A stretch of DNA of 39,938 nucleotides, taken from contig JAKSKR010000027.1 in NCBI GenBank assembly GCA_024401645.1, forward strand, positions 1 to 39,938, given 5' to 3'. This DNA is from Paludibacteraceae bacterium (GTDB lineage: Bacteria > Bacteroidota > Bacteroidia > Bacteroidales > Paludibacteraceae). This document shows, one piece after another, positions 8,204-16,098 of the stretch (position 1 is its first letter; every line of letters begins with the position of its first letter). A program made the translations under genes and the position numbers. Below the pieces are notes generated by a model that saw only the letters and a list, made by a program, of their open reading frames with translations, was not told where the DNA came from and did no database searches.

Positions 8204-9571
8204 CTGTGGTGCATTGTCGTAAACCGACTGCAAGGTGTAGTTCGGATCGTCGTTGTAGAAGCCATCTACCATAGCGTCGATGATTTCCTTACCGTTGTTG
8301 ATGTACTCGCCTGTTCCGTGGTCAATCAAGCCCGACTGCTCTGCTCCGGTGCCTTTGCCGCCATTGTCCCAGAAGAAGAGTGGAAGATCGTAGTCGCTGG
8401 CTGCCTTGCAGACGTATTCGAGGTAATATTTGCGGAAAGCCTCTGCACGGTCTGTGCTGCGGTGAACGTTGCCAAATTCGCCAAGGTAAACCGGAATGTT
8501 GTTGTCCATAAACTTGGTTTTCAACCTCGAGAATATGTTGGTGACGTTGTCTTCGTTGCCCCAGTTCTCTTTGTTTACACCGGTGTGTCCCCATTCGGTC
8601 TTCTCGTTGTTGAGGGTGTAGGTGTAGGGGTCGTAAAAGTGAACGGCTACCAATAGGCGGTTGTCTACAACGTCGTTTGGCACCTTAATCTCGTTAATGG
8701 TGTGGTCTACATTGGTGTCGTAGCCAGGGCAGCCCAAGTAACGGTAGGTGTTCTCGCCGCCAACCGAACGCACTGCATCGACGAAGGTCTGCAACCATTC
8801 GTTCATAACGCGGTATTGTGCGCCGCCGTCGGTAAGGTTTTGTCCCCAGCCCCAGCCGCCATCGTGAATCTCGTTCATGCCTTCGAAGATGAGGTAGTCG
8901 CCTTCGCGCTTAAAGCGGGTGGCAATCTGTTTCCACATTGCCGAAAGCTGGTTCTTCACCTCGGTGTTCTTATTCTCGTTTTTCGAAGATTCTAGCACGT
9001 TTAGCCAGTACTGGCTGTTGGCACCGTCGTGGTGGATGTTGATGATGACTTTCAGACCGGCATCTCTGGCGTAACCCACCACTTTTGCCACGTATTCCAT
9101 GTAAGAATCTTCAATCTTATAGTCAGGAGCTGCACCAATGTGTCCCAGCCAGGTGATTGGGATGCGGACTGCCGAGAAACCGGCATTCTTTACGCCAATG
9201 AATGTGTTGGCTGTAGATGCGGGGTTGCCCCATGCGGTTTCGCTTGCGTTGCCGTAGTTGTGGGCGTCGAGGTTGTTGCCGAGGTTCCAACCCAGGCCAA
9301 TGCTGTGCGCTATGGTGTGGACCGAAGTGCCGTCGATGGCATGGTGCTTGGTAAACTTTATGTTCTGGGCGTTCCCTTCGAAAAGGGTAGTGCCGCCTTC
9401 GTCGTCGGTAATGGTGAAGGTGTTGTCTTTCCCGAAGGTGATGTCTTTTATAGCCGAAGTCTGGTAGGTTTTCACTTCTCCGTTCTTCAACGTCACTTCA
9501 ACAAGGTTCTGTGCATTAACGGCCATAGTAGCCATTGTGAAAGCTGCGAGTAAAGTTCTTTTCATAAGCAT
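8201..9571 (-). CDS. Secreted GH5 family glycoside hydrolase (endoglucanase-like)
   Basis: This 456-residue protein has a signal peptide (about 1-21), a beta-rich N-terminal module (22-75, with IKDITFGKDNTFTI), and a GH5 TIM barrel from about 85 to 440. Barrel landmarks are GLGWNLGNNLDA (92-103), FSAVRIPITW (132-141), the His pair in INIHHDG (about 177-183), the acid/base Glu234 in FEGMNEIHD, and the nucleophile Glu365 in VYLGEFGN. GH5 enzymes cleave beta-1,4 glucans or mannans; a cellulase-like subfamily (perhaps GH5_4) is likely but not proven. ATG at 9571 or 9565 are both possible. The gene lies 14 bp after the short sorting-domain gene at 9586-10032. The N-terminal module resembles that protein's N-terminus. 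No sorting domain is seen on the enzyme itself. Confidence 0.92.
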   Translation of the reverse strand: MLMKRTLLAAFTMATMAVNAQNLVEVTLKNGEVKTYQTSAIKDITFGKDNTFTITDDEGGTTLFEGNAQNIKFTKHHAIDGTSVHTIAHSIGLGWNLGNNLDAHNYGNASETAWGNPASTANTFIGVKNAGFSAVRIPITWLGHIGAAPDYKIEDSYMEYVAKVVGYARDAGLKVIINIHHDGANSQYWLNVLESSKNENKNTEVKNQLSAMWKQIATRFKREGDYLIFEGMNEIHDGGWGWGQNLTDGGAQYRVMNEWLQTFVDAVRSVGGENTYRYLGCPGYDTNVDHTINEIKVPNDVVDNRLLVAVHFYDPYTYTLNNEKTEWGHTGVNKENWGNEDNVTNIFSRLKTKFMDNNIPVYLGEFGNVHRSTDRAEAFRKYYLEYVCKAASDYDLPLFFWDNGGKGTGAEQSGLIDHGTGEYINNGKEIIDAMVDGFYNDDPNYTLQSVYDNAPQ

Positions 9572-9585
9572 TAATGTCTACTAGG

Positions 9586-10032
9586 TTATTTCTTGATGAA
9601 TTTAATGATTTGGTTGCCTACCTTTATTAGGTATGGAGCTGGCTCTAGGAAGCTGGCTGCAATGTTAACCTCGTTGGCATTGGCTGTTGTGCTGAAAAGT
9701 ACGCGGCCTTCTGTGTTGATGATTTGAACCTGGTCGCCTTCTTGCACGCCGGTTAAAACAATTCGGTCGTCAACAAGTGTGTTTAGCGAGAATAGGCCCG
9801 AAGTGGCTACGCCTGTAGATGTAAGGTCTGAAAAGTTGATTTCAACCTCTTCCATGTCTAGCTTGAAGCTGTTGCCGTCGGCATATTTAAGCAGCAGGTT
9901 GTCGCCAGCGAAGGTGATTTCTGCCACGTCGTTTCTTTCGGCAGGTGTGTTGTTTATGAGCACTTGTTTCTCGGCATTGGCTTGAAAGGCAAGTCCGCAT
10001 GCAAATGCCATAGTTAGTAGTTTTTTGTGCAT
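9586..10032 (-). CDS. Short secreted protein with type IX-like C-terminal sorting domain
   Basis: This 148-residue protein has a signal peptide (MHKKLLTMAFACGLAFQANA), a beta module (VLINNTPAERNDVAEITFAG through about 70) and a C-terminal region of about 70 residues. That region is laid out like a type A T9SS sorting domain: VQIINTEGRVLFSTTA, then APYLIKVGNQIIKFIKK at the end. Such domains direct cargo through the type IX secretion system. Here almost nothing lies between the two modules, so the protein is a carrier without obvious cargo. It is the first gene of a leftward pair with the GH5 enzyme, and a -7 element lies upstream. The function is unknown; a surface partner of the enzyme is one possibility. 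Confidence 0.75.
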   Translation of the reverse strand: MHKKLLTMAFACGLAFQANAEKQVLINNTPAERNDVAEITFAGDNLLLKYADGNSFKLDMEEVEINFSDLTSTGVATSGLFSLNTLVDDRIVLTGVQEGDQVQIINTEGRVLFSTTANANEVNIAASFLEPAPYLIKVGNQIIKFIKK

Positions 10033-10065
10033 AAGTATTTAGATTTGTGGTTTATTGTAGTTGTG

Positions 10066-10073
10066 CAAATATA
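10066..10073 (-). promoter_or_regulatory. -7 element for the sorting-domain/GH5 unit
   Basis: On the minus strand this reads TATATTTG, a match to TAnnTTTG, 34 bp upstream of the start codon at 10032. The -33 element is not clear. Confidence 0.6.
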
Positions 10074-10213
10074 GAACTTCTTGATTGGTAATACCTGTAA
10101 AATTTCTCCAAGTTTTTGGATTTCTGTTTCATTCTTCGTTTTAGCAAGTTTGGCACTCTTTTTGTATCACCCTTAACAGAACAACATATTGTTAACTTAA
10201 AACAGTAAAGGTT

Positions 10214-10807
10214 ATGAAAAAGATAATATTCTCACTGGCAGTTGCCTTGGCATCGGTGTTTAATGTTTGTGCGCAAGATGCACCGCAAGCTACTTACGTT
10301 GGCTATTCTGAACCTGTAGTCGAAATCAGAGGCTCATCTTGGTTGTTAGACTATACGTCGTTGGGTTGGTCGGTGGGGTCTTATAGCGACGCACCGGGCG
10401 AACGTTACAATTCTATAATGCTCTACAATTATAGTTCAAGCAACATTCAAATTCAGCCGGGTTCGAAGCTCATCTTAAAGGTCGATGGCAAGCCTATGGT
10501 GTTGACCACCGCGCGTGGCACCTACTACGACGGCAGCACCGTGTTTGCCGAGAGAAGGTATGTAAGTGCAATTGGCTGGGTCGACTACTATGCTAGCTCT
10601 GTCTTCTATGAACTTACACAAGAACAGGCCGACGCCATCAACACCTATGGCATAACCAAGTATCGCTACCAAATTGATGGTGACGTTATTGAGAGGGATA
10701 ACATGAACAATGTTAAAATAGCAAAGAAAATGAAGAAATCTTATGATAAATTGACAGCAAAACAAGACAAAATAACGAAAAAGGTTAACGATTTGTCTGA
10801 TTTCTAA
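10214..10807 (+). CDS. Secreted protein of unknown function (197 aa)
   Basis: I do not recognise this protein. It has a clear signal peptide (MKKIIFSLAVALASVFNVCA, cleavage near residue 20), a beta-rich middle with many Tyr/Ser residues (TSLGWSVGSYSDAPG, MLYNYSSSNIQIQPG), and a very basic helical C-terminus of about 35 residues (KKMKKSYDKLTAKQDKITKK). It is expected in the periplasm or at the cell surface. It sits alone between the divergent sorting-domain gene and the DUF2582 gene, 80 bp upstream of the latter, which has its own promoter. The basic tail could bind nucleic acid or the cell wall, but that is only inference. Confidence 0.75.
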   Translation: MKKIIFSLAVALASVFNVCAQDAPQATYVGYSEPVVEIRGSSWLLDYTSLGWSVGSYSDAPGERYNSIMLYNYSSSNIQIQPGSKLILKVDGKPMVLTTARGTYYDGSTVFAERRYVSAIGWVDYYASSVFYELTQEQADAINTYGITKYRYQIDGDVIERDNMNNVKIAKKMKKSYDKLTAKQDKITKKVNDLSDF

Positions 10808-10825
10808 TTATTTTATGTTCGTTTG

Positions 10826-10858
10826 TTGCGATGGTTTTATTAATAAATGCTAAATTTG
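10826..10858 (+). promoter_or_regulatory. Promoter of the winged-helix gene
   Basis: TTG at 10826-10828 and TAAATTTG at 10851-10858 fit the Bacteroidota -33/-7 pattern with a 22-bp spacer, one or two bases longer than typical. The start codon follows 29 bp later. Confidence 0.6.
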
Positions 10859-10887
10859 CGTTATAAAACATCTAAATCATTACAATT

Positions 10888-11100
10888 ATGAACAGAGAAG
10901 AAATTGGCGCATTCGCAGGACCTATCTACGAAGCTTTGAAGGAAGGCAAGGCTCTTTCAGTTGCAGAACTTAAGAAAGCTACAGGCTTGTCTGCCGATCA
11001 GCTTAACATGGGTCTTGGTTGGTTATTCTGCGAAGACAAACTTTACTCAAAGGTTGAAGTTGTACGCAAGAAGGAAACTGAAGTTATTGGTTGGAAGTAA
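10888..11100 (+). CDS. DUF2582 winged helix-turn-helix protein
   Basis: This 70-residue protein matches the DUF2582 winged-helix family common in Bacteroidota. A helix-turn-helix covers about residues 22-45 (ALSVAELKKATGLSADQLNM), and the family's hallmark GLGWLFCEDKL follows at about 42-52, then a charged wing VEVVRKKETEV. It is presumably a small DNA-binding protein; its target is unknown. It is expressed as a single-gene unit, with a good promoter 29 bp upstream and a strong terminator 25 bp downstream. Confidence 0.88.
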   Translation: MNREEIGAFAGPIYEALKEGKALSVAELKKATGLSADQLNMGLGWLFCEDKLYSKVEVVRKKETEVIGWK

Positions 11101-11125
11101 TACTTTCACAACTTAATGAATAGTT

Positions 11126-11159
11126 AAAGGCGGTTGCTCTGGCAGCCGCCTTTTCTTTT
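11126..11159 (+). terminator. Rho-independent terminator after DUF2582 gene
   Basis: A 12-bp stem, AAAGGCGGTTGC / GCAGCCGCCTTT (one G-U), with loop TCTG is followed by TTTTCTTTT. Confidence 0.92.
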
Positions 11160-11219
11160 CTTTTCCTAAAAATTAGAACCATTGTATCGTCCACTATTCT
11201 CTATTCCTTAAAAAATATC

Positions 11220-11227
11220 TATCTTTG
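11220..11227 (+). promoter_or_regulatory. -7 element of the OmpA/GSCFA unit
   Basis: TATCTTTG matches TAnnTTTG and lies 14 bp before the first possible start codon, implying a very short leader or use of the second ATG at 11254. Confidence 0.6.
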
Positions 11228-11241
11228 AGTCATAAAACAGA

Positions 11242-12201
11242 ATGAACAAACGTATGAAGAAAACTATACTTTTCGGTGCAGTTGTGGCTTTAGCGCTAAA
11301 TGCATCTTGTGTATCACAAAAGAAGTTTCAGGCACAGCAACACCACGCCGACAGCTTGGCTTACGAGTTGAACCAGTGTAAGAAGGTCTCTGACGACTCT
11401 CACAACAACTTGAACAGCATTAATAGCTCTTTGAAGGCAAAGTTGGCCGAAATGGAAAAAGATACCGCTAGCCAAAGCTTGCGTATGCACCAACTGCAGT
11501 TGACTAACGAACAGCTCAGAAAAGACAATGCCGAACTTTACAGCAAGTTGCAAGGCTCAAGCAACGACACACAGGTAAAGGCTCTGTTGGGCGACTTGCA
11601 GAAGATTCAGGACAAGTTGCAGGCTCGTGAAGATTCTTTGCAGAAAACCGAAAAGGTCATCCGCGAAAAGGAAAAGAAGGTGAACGAGTTGAACTCGGTC
11701 ATCGACAAGCAGAACGAATCGATGAGGGGACTTCGCCAACGTGTTGCCGATGCCTTGAAGGGCTATGTGGGCAAGGGTATGGCTGTTGAATACAAGAATG
11801 GCAAGGTTTATGTGTCAATGGATAACAGCTTGCTTTTCACTTCTGGTCATTGGGATGTTTCTGAAAAGGCCGATTCTGCATTGACTAAAGTTGCGGCTTT
11901 CTTGGCCGACAATAAGGATATTCAGGTTGTGATTGAAGGACATACCGACGATTTGGCTTATCGTGGTAACGGATACATTCTCGATAACTGGGACCTTTCG
12001 GCAAAGCGTGCTACTGCTATTGTGCGTAGCTTGCTTAAGAACGACAAGATTAATCCGGCTCGTGTTTCTGCTTCTGGCCGTGCCGAGTTTGTTCCGGTTG
12101 ACGATTCAAAGACTGCTGCCGCACGTCAGAAAAACCGTCGTACCGAAATCATCCTCAGCCCTAACATGGACGAACTTTTGAATGTGATTAACGGTAAGTA
12201 A
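11242..12201 (+). CDS. OmpA-family lipoprotein with coiled coil
   Basis: This 319-residue envelope protein has an N-terminal signal ending in a lipobox-like LNASC (Cys23), a long heptad-rich coiled coil (about 30-165, many Leu/Lys/Glu/Gln) and a C-terminal OmpA/MotB-type peptidoglycan-binding domain (about 185-305). The latter includes VVIEGHTDDLAY, WDLSAKRATAIVRSLL and RQKNRRTEIIL, with the Asp and Arg that contact diaminopimelate. It probably tethers the outer membrane to the cell wall. ATG at 11254 (MKKTILFG) is an alternative start that gives a more typical signal peptide. It overlaps the next gene by one base (TAATG), indicating translational coupling. Confidence 0.9.
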   Translation: MNKRMKKTILFGAVVALALNASCVSQKKFQAQQHHADSLAYELNQCKKVSDDSHNNLNSINSSLKAKLAEMEKDTASQSLRMHQLQLTNEQLRKDNAELYSKLQGSSNDTQVKALLGDLQKIQDKLQAREDSLQKTEKVIREKEKKVNELNSVIDKQNESMRGLRQRVADALKGYVGKGMAVEYKNGKVYVSMDNSLLFTSGHWDVSEKADSALTKVAAFLADNKDIQVVIEGHTDDLAYRGNGYILDNWDLSAKRATAIVRSLLKNDKINPARVSASGRAEFVPVDDSKTAAARQKNRRTEIILSPNMDELLNVINGK

Positions 12202-13181
12202 TGGATTTCCGTACCGAAATTAAAGTACAGAAGGCGGATTTTGGCATTTCGTATGCCGACCGCCTTTTTTTTGTGGGCTCATGTTTCTCAACGAACATGG
12301 CAGAGCGTTTGTCGGCACTTAAGTTCCCATTGTCGGTTAATCCTACCGGGGTGCTCTACAATCCGGCTTCGGTGTGCCAGATGTTGCAACGCCTGCTCGA
12401 TGGCGAGTTGCTGACGGCTGAAGATACGTTCGAAACCGATGGCGTTTGGAACAGCTTCCTGTTACACAGCTCATTCGCCTCGTTAAGCCAAAACGAATTG
12501 TTGGAGAAGGCTAATGCGGCATTGCAAAACGCTGCGGTGGCTCTGAAAGGGGCCAATTGTGTGTTCCTAACTTTCGGGACGGCTTGGGTTTACAAACTGA
12601 AGGCGACTGGTGGGGTAGTTGGCAATTGCCACAAGGTGCCGGCAAGCCAGTTTGAACGCGTACGCCTTTCTCCTGAAGATGTGGTCGCTGAATGTTTGCC
12701 CGTCTTTCAGCAATTAATTGAACAGCAGCCCAAAGTACACATCGTCCTCACCGTTAGTCCCATCCGTCATTGGAAGGACGGGGCACACGGCAACCAATTG
12801 AGCAAGGCAACCCTTTTGCTGGCTATCGACCAGTTGTGCCAACTCTTCCCCGATAATGTCTCTTATTTCCCTTCTTACGAAATACTGATGGACGACTTGC
12901 GCGACTACCGCTTTTATGCCGACGATATGTTGCACCCTTCGGCTATGGCTGTTGACTACATCTTCCAGAAGTTTTGCGAAACTTATGTCTCAACCGAAAC
13001 CAGTGCTGCAATGAAGGAGATAGAGCAGGTTGTGGCGGCGGCGTGTCACCGTCCGTTCAATGCCGAAAGTTTTGGGTATAAGTTGTTTTGTGAACGCACC
13101 AAAACGAAAATAGATGAACTGAAGAAACGTTTCCCGCAACTCGATTTTACGAAAGAGGAAAATGCCTTTAATCAGGTATAA
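12201..13181 (+). CDS. GSCFA domain protein (SGNH-like hydrolase)
   Basis: This 326-residue protein carries the family-defining motif FVGSCFSTN near residue 25, which gives the GSCFA family its name. It also has LTFGTAWVY (about 123), VLTVSPIRHWKDG (about 182) and a late Asp/His pair in DDMLHPSA (about 241). GSCFA proteins belong to the SGNH/GDSL hydrolase superfamily and are thought to be esterases or acyltransferases; the Cys-containing GSC motif carries the nucleophile region. No signal peptide is seen, so it probably acts in the cytoplasm. Its ATG overlaps the stop of the OmpA lipoprotein gene, so the two are coupled and might act on the same envelope process, though that is inference. 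Confidence 0.9.
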   Translation: MDFRTEIKVQKADFGISYADRLFFVGSCFSTNMAERLSALKFPLSVNPTGVLYNPASVCQMLQRLLDGELLTAEDTFETDGVWNSFLLHSSFASLSQNELLEKANAALQNAAVALKGANCVFLTFGTAWVYKLKATGGVVGNCHKVPASQFERVRLSPEDVVAECLPVFQQLIEQQPKVHIVLTVSPIRHWKDGAHGNQLSKATLLLAIDQLCQLFPDNVSYFPSYEILMDDLRDYRFYADDMLHPSAMAVDYIFQKFCETYVSTETSAAMKEIEQVVAAACHRPFNAESFGYKLFCERTKTKIDELKKRFPQLDFTKEENAFNQV

Positions 13182-13271
13182 AAGTGCAATTCAAACATTT
13201 GAGTTATAACTGAAAAGGTTTCCTTTTGTAAACAGTAATTTTATTATGGAGTCAGAAAAATACATACTTGC

Positions 13272-13811
13272 TCAATCTAGGTCGAGCAATCCTTCTGGCA
13301 ATTCCATGCGCATTATTTTCTGCTCATCGTCAATTTCAACAATGTAGTCATCGCTTGCGGGAATGATGATGTTGCCGCCGGTTGGGGTTTCAATGCTGAA
13401 TAAGACGTTGGCGGTGCTGTCGTCTACGCCGTCAATCACGCCAATGGTTGTTCCGTCGGCTTCAATGGTATAGCCCACATAGAAATCGATGTCAATGTCA
13501 CCTTCCTCGGCTTTCTTTTCCAGATAACCGTCGGGTAGTTGCTTGCGTTCAAGGTAGACGGTGCAGCCTGTCAGCTCGTTGGCTTGGGTGTCGTTGTCAA
13601 TGCGTTTAAACTTCACGAAAGCTTCCTCGTCGTTCTTAAAACGGTATTCTTCCAAGAAGAAAGGTACTAGTAGGCCATCGGTCTCAACAATCAGGTAGTC
13701 GGCTTCAACCTCGTCCCAAGCATCGCTGGTGAAAACGAAGTTAAGTTCACCCTTAAGACCGTGCACTTTGGTTAGTCGGCCCATTTCAATCATGTCTTCA
13801 AGTTTCAGCAT
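13272..13811 (-). CDS. rimM: Ribosome maturation factor RimM
   Basis: This 179-residue protein binds ribosomal protein S19 and helps mature the 30S subunit head. The N-terminal RimM domain starts with EMGRLTKVHGLKGELNF, very close to the family signature. The C-terminal PRC-barrel-like half contains YTIEADGTTIGVIDGV and IIIPASDDYIVEID, which also match the family. The length is normal. A -7 element at 13837-13844 gives rimM its own promoter, just downstream of the AbiE pair on the same strand. Its usual Bacteroidales neighbours, as I remember them, are absent upstream. Confidence 0.95.
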   Translation of the reverse strand: MLKLEDMIEMGRLTKVHGLKGELNFVFTSDAWDEVEADYLIVETDGLLVPFFLEEYRFKNDEEAFVKFKRIDNDTQANELTGCTVYLERKQLPDGYLEKKAEEGDIDIDFYVGYTIEADGTTIGVIDGVDDSTANVLFSIETPTGGNIIIPASDDYIVEIDDEQKIMRMELPEGLLDLD

Positions 13812-13836
13812 ATAACCCGATTTGTATAGTTTTCTT

Positions 13837-13844
13837 CAAAGATA
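13837..13844 (-). promoter_or_regulatory. -7 element of rimM
   Basis: On the minus strand this reads TATCTTTG (TAnnTTTG), 25 bp upstream of the rimM ATG and between it and the stop of the AbiEii-like gene. rimM therefore need not depend on the toxin-antitoxin promoter. Confidence 0.6.
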
Positions 13845-13873
13845 GTGAATTTTGTCGAAAACGTTTTATAGAA

Positions 13874-14839
13874 TCATTCCTTTGGTCTGCATTTCCAAAG
13901 TGCCATTGGATGATTCTTAATTCTTTTCGTTATTTCGCTTTCTCCAAAAAGAAGTTCAGGATGGTATTCTCTTTTATTGAAATATGAAATGAATGCTTTT
14001 TCATCTTCAGAGAAAATAAGGAAATGTTTTAGAAAATCTAAAACTCTTTCCTTACAAGCCACATAATCGAATTTTTCGCTCTTTCGTAGCACCGGAATCA
14101 AGTGTGCTCTTACTTGGGCATACCCTAAAGTTTCTATGTGCTTAAAATCTTTTCGTTGAAGGCTAACCTCCTCTGCTTTACAGCTTGAACCCACTGCAAT
14201 ATAAAAGACAAGAATCTTTCGAAGTAGCACCACATCCTCCTTTTCTTCAAACAGATGGGCACAAATCATGCTGTCAACGTCATAGATATCTCGTATGGCG
14301 GCGCGGCTGATAAGGGCGTTAATCTTGCTAGCGAAGAGCTCAACAGGAGATAAGACATTGATTTTCATGTTGCCAAGAAAGTCAATGTTTACTTCCTTTT
14401 CAATAATAGGTAATACGTGACATCGGTCACTATAATTGATCTCAATCTTTATATTGTCAGGATTGCCACCTGTATTGGTATAACCGAATACCCAGGAATC
14501 AAGTGTGTGTGGATTTTTCGTACCTGGTTTTAGCACATACCCTTCAGTTGCCATAAAGTTAAGATTCTCTTTATTCACTGATTGTCGAACGGCTACCATT
14601 TCTTCTCTTTTTACGTTCCTACTAAAATCAAGATCTATATCAACTGACAATCGCGGCATCTCGAAGATAGTTAGGTTTATGGCTGTTCCTCCTTTTAAAA
14701 ACAAAGATTGGCAGAGCAGAGCACTTTTATTAAAATAACTCAAGATTTCTGCCAGACGCATAACTTTTTCCAGGTTGTCGCGTAGGAAGCCTTTCTCTTT
14801 GGCAATACTTTCAATATAATCTTTTTTATATGAGCTCAT
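13874..14839 (-). CDS. AbiEii/AbiGii-family nucleotidyltransferase toxin
   Basis: This 321-residue protein has the nucleotidyltransferase layout of AbiEii toxins: FLKGGTAINL (47-56) then PRLSVDIDLDF (62-72) with the metal-binding Asp67/Asp69, a later basic patch LFASKINALISRAAIRD (168-184), and D187. Relatives such as AbiEii and MenT modify RNA or tRNA ends with nucleotides and arrest growth, protecting the population from phage. The start overlaps the end of the antitoxin gene by 14 bp, the usual coupling. The gene is visibly AT-richer than its neighbours, consistent with horizontal acquisition. The substrate is not determinable from sequence. Confidence 0.9.
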   Translation of the reverse strand: MSSYKKDYIESIAKEKGFLRDNLEKVMRLAEILSYFNKSALLCQSLFLKGGTAINLTIFEMPRLSVDIDLDFSRNVKREEMVAVRQSVNKENLNFMATEGYVLKPGTKNPHTLDSWVFGYTNTGGNPDNIKIEINYSDRCHVLPIIEKEVNIDFLGNMKINVLSPVELFASKINALISRAAIRDIYDVDSMICAHLFEEKEDVVLLRKILVFYIAVGSSCKAEEVSLQRKDFKHIETLGYAQVRAHLIPVLRKSEKFDYVACKERVLDFLKHFLIFSEDEKAFISYFNKREYHPELLFGESEITKRIKNHPMALWKCRPKE

Positions 14840-15602
14840 AGCCCTTGCTTTCTTCGTTTAGACAATAATTTGGAACATATAGTTTCCAGCGACATACGTA
14901 AGAATCGCAAATTTCAATGTTACTTATCCGCTTGGTGTGAATGGCACCCATCTTTCGACACATTTCAATAAATGCTTCGCTAACTGCTGTTTGCCCCTTG
15001 GCTCTTTCCAATATATAACCAACTTTCTGATAAAGAAAGCTTTTGTTGTAAAGGTTGAGATACTTGCAAAGCAGATCTTCATTTACAACAGCCACACTTT
15101 CCAAACAGTGCAGCAGTTCTTCAATACCGCCCGCCCGTTCTATGTTGTCGCAGCAGTCGATAATTGTCCGCTCCAAATTGGTGATGCGCACATAGGCATT
15201 CCCTAGTGGTCGAATAACACCATTCTCCTCTATAGGTTCAATACCGGTAGAACAATAATCGAAATCCACATCTTCGAAATTAAATGCGCAGAATCGATTC
15301 TTACTGCCAACGTAAGCATTATAAAACGGTTGGTGTGCTATCCCATGGAATTCTAGTGCGGTATGCCATCCTACATAGGAGGTCGCTGTAATATTGGTCG
15401 CTATTTCATATTTGTCTGCAATGGGAGTAGAAGTTATTGGATCCACAACTGTATAGAGGTTTCTTCTCACCATCTTGACAATTCCTTTCTTCTGCCATCT
15501 GGAAAGTGCGGCAGAGGCTGCAGTTGGCGTCATATCCAATTGCTGTATCACATCAACCAGTGTGAATACCCTGAACTTGTATAGATTGGAATGAGTTGCC
15601 AT
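14826..15602 (-). CDS. AbiEi-like antitoxin / transcriptional regulator
   Basis: This 258-residue protein has an N-terminal winged helix-turn-helix (about 12-55, with DVIQQLDMTPTAASAALSRW followed by KKGIVKMVRRNLYTVV). The larger C-terminal domain is typical of AbiEi antitoxins, including SYVGWHTALEFHG and ITNLERTIIDC. In characterised pairs, AbiEi represses its own promoter and neutralises AbiEii without forming a stable complex (type IV system). It precedes and overlaps the toxin gene. No TAnnTTTG element was found immediately upstream, so its promoter is undefined. Confidence 0.88.
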   Translation of the reverse strand: MATHSNLYKFRVFTLVDVIQQLDMTPTAASAALSRWQKKGIVKMVRRNLYTVVDPITSTPIADKYEIATNITATSYVGWHTALEFHGIAHQPFYNAYVGSKNRFCAFNFEDVDFDYCSTGIEPIEENGVIRPLGNAYVRITNLERTIIDCCDNIERAGGIEELLHCLESVAVVNEDLLCKYLNLYNKSFLYQKVGYILERAKGQTAVSEAFIEMCRKMGAIHTKRISNIEICDSYVCRWKLYVPNYCLNEESKGYELI

Positions 15603-15732
15603 TTTTGCAAGAAAATATATGAATTTGTATAACTATATGTAAATTTAAAAACTTTTCGGCAGATTTGATAGTGCTCATATAAAAAATAAGCCCAACAAAT
15701 CTCATTAACGAAAGCTGATACCATATAGGAAC

Positions 15733-15770
15733 AACAAAGCGGAAGACTGTCGCCAATCTTCCGCTTTGTT
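15733..15770 (-). terminator. Hairpin terminator of the efflux operon
   Basis: A 14-bp perfect inverted repeat, AACAAAGCGGAAGA / TCTTCCGCTTTGTT, with a 10-base loop lies just past the stop of the last efflux-operon gene. The T-tract on the minus strand is short (TTTGTTGTTCC), so termination strength is uncertain. The remaining 15603-15732 spacer shows only AT-rich sequence upstream of the antitoxin. Confidence 0.7.
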
Positions 15771-15793
15771 TATTAGATGTCTATCTGTTTAAA

Positions 15794-16087
15794 TTAGATG
15801 CCCTTTTCAATGTTCCAAACGAATGCACGAAGTCCCAACTGTGGACGGTCGTTATCGATGGCTTTAAGTTCTGCAAGAACTTCATCGACCTGCACATCTT
15901 CAACAACGGTGATGATGGCAGAGTTCATTGAAGGCCATGCGTGGCTACCAAAGTGAGGTTCGCCACCATTTGTACCCTGACCCATAACCTGTTCTAGGTA
16001 GGTGAAACCATTGCAGTCGAGTCTGTCAAGCGTTGCTACTATGTTCTCGTAGTGTGCTTGGTCGAAAGTTATCATTATTGATTTCAT
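15794..16087 (-). CDS. PII-like small protein (PG0541-type), efflux-operon partner
   Basis: This 97-residue soluble protein has a ferredoxin-like strand/helix pattern: MKSIMITFDQAHYENIVATL, then NSAIITVVEDVQVDEVLAEL, then LGLRAFVWNIEKG. It resembles small Bacteroidota proteins encoded directly after RND pumps (PG0541-type, PII-like). It lies 11 bp after the pump gene and is the last gene of the operon. A regulatory role at the pump, by analogy with PII-like sensors that control transporters, is inference. A G/H-rich loop (GQGTNGGEPHFGSHAW) might bind a ligand or metal. Confidence 0.75.
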   Translation of the reverse strand: MKSIMITFDQAHYENIVATLDRLDCNGFTYLEQVMGQGTNGGEPHFGSHAWPSMNSAIITVVEDVQVDEVLAELKAIDNDRPQLGLRAFVWNIEKGI

Positions 16088-16098
16088 GATTTCAAAAT

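Noticed and set aside
9029..9553. 174-residue open frame on the plus strand
   Set aside because: It is antisense to the GH5 gene, which has clear catalytic motifs.
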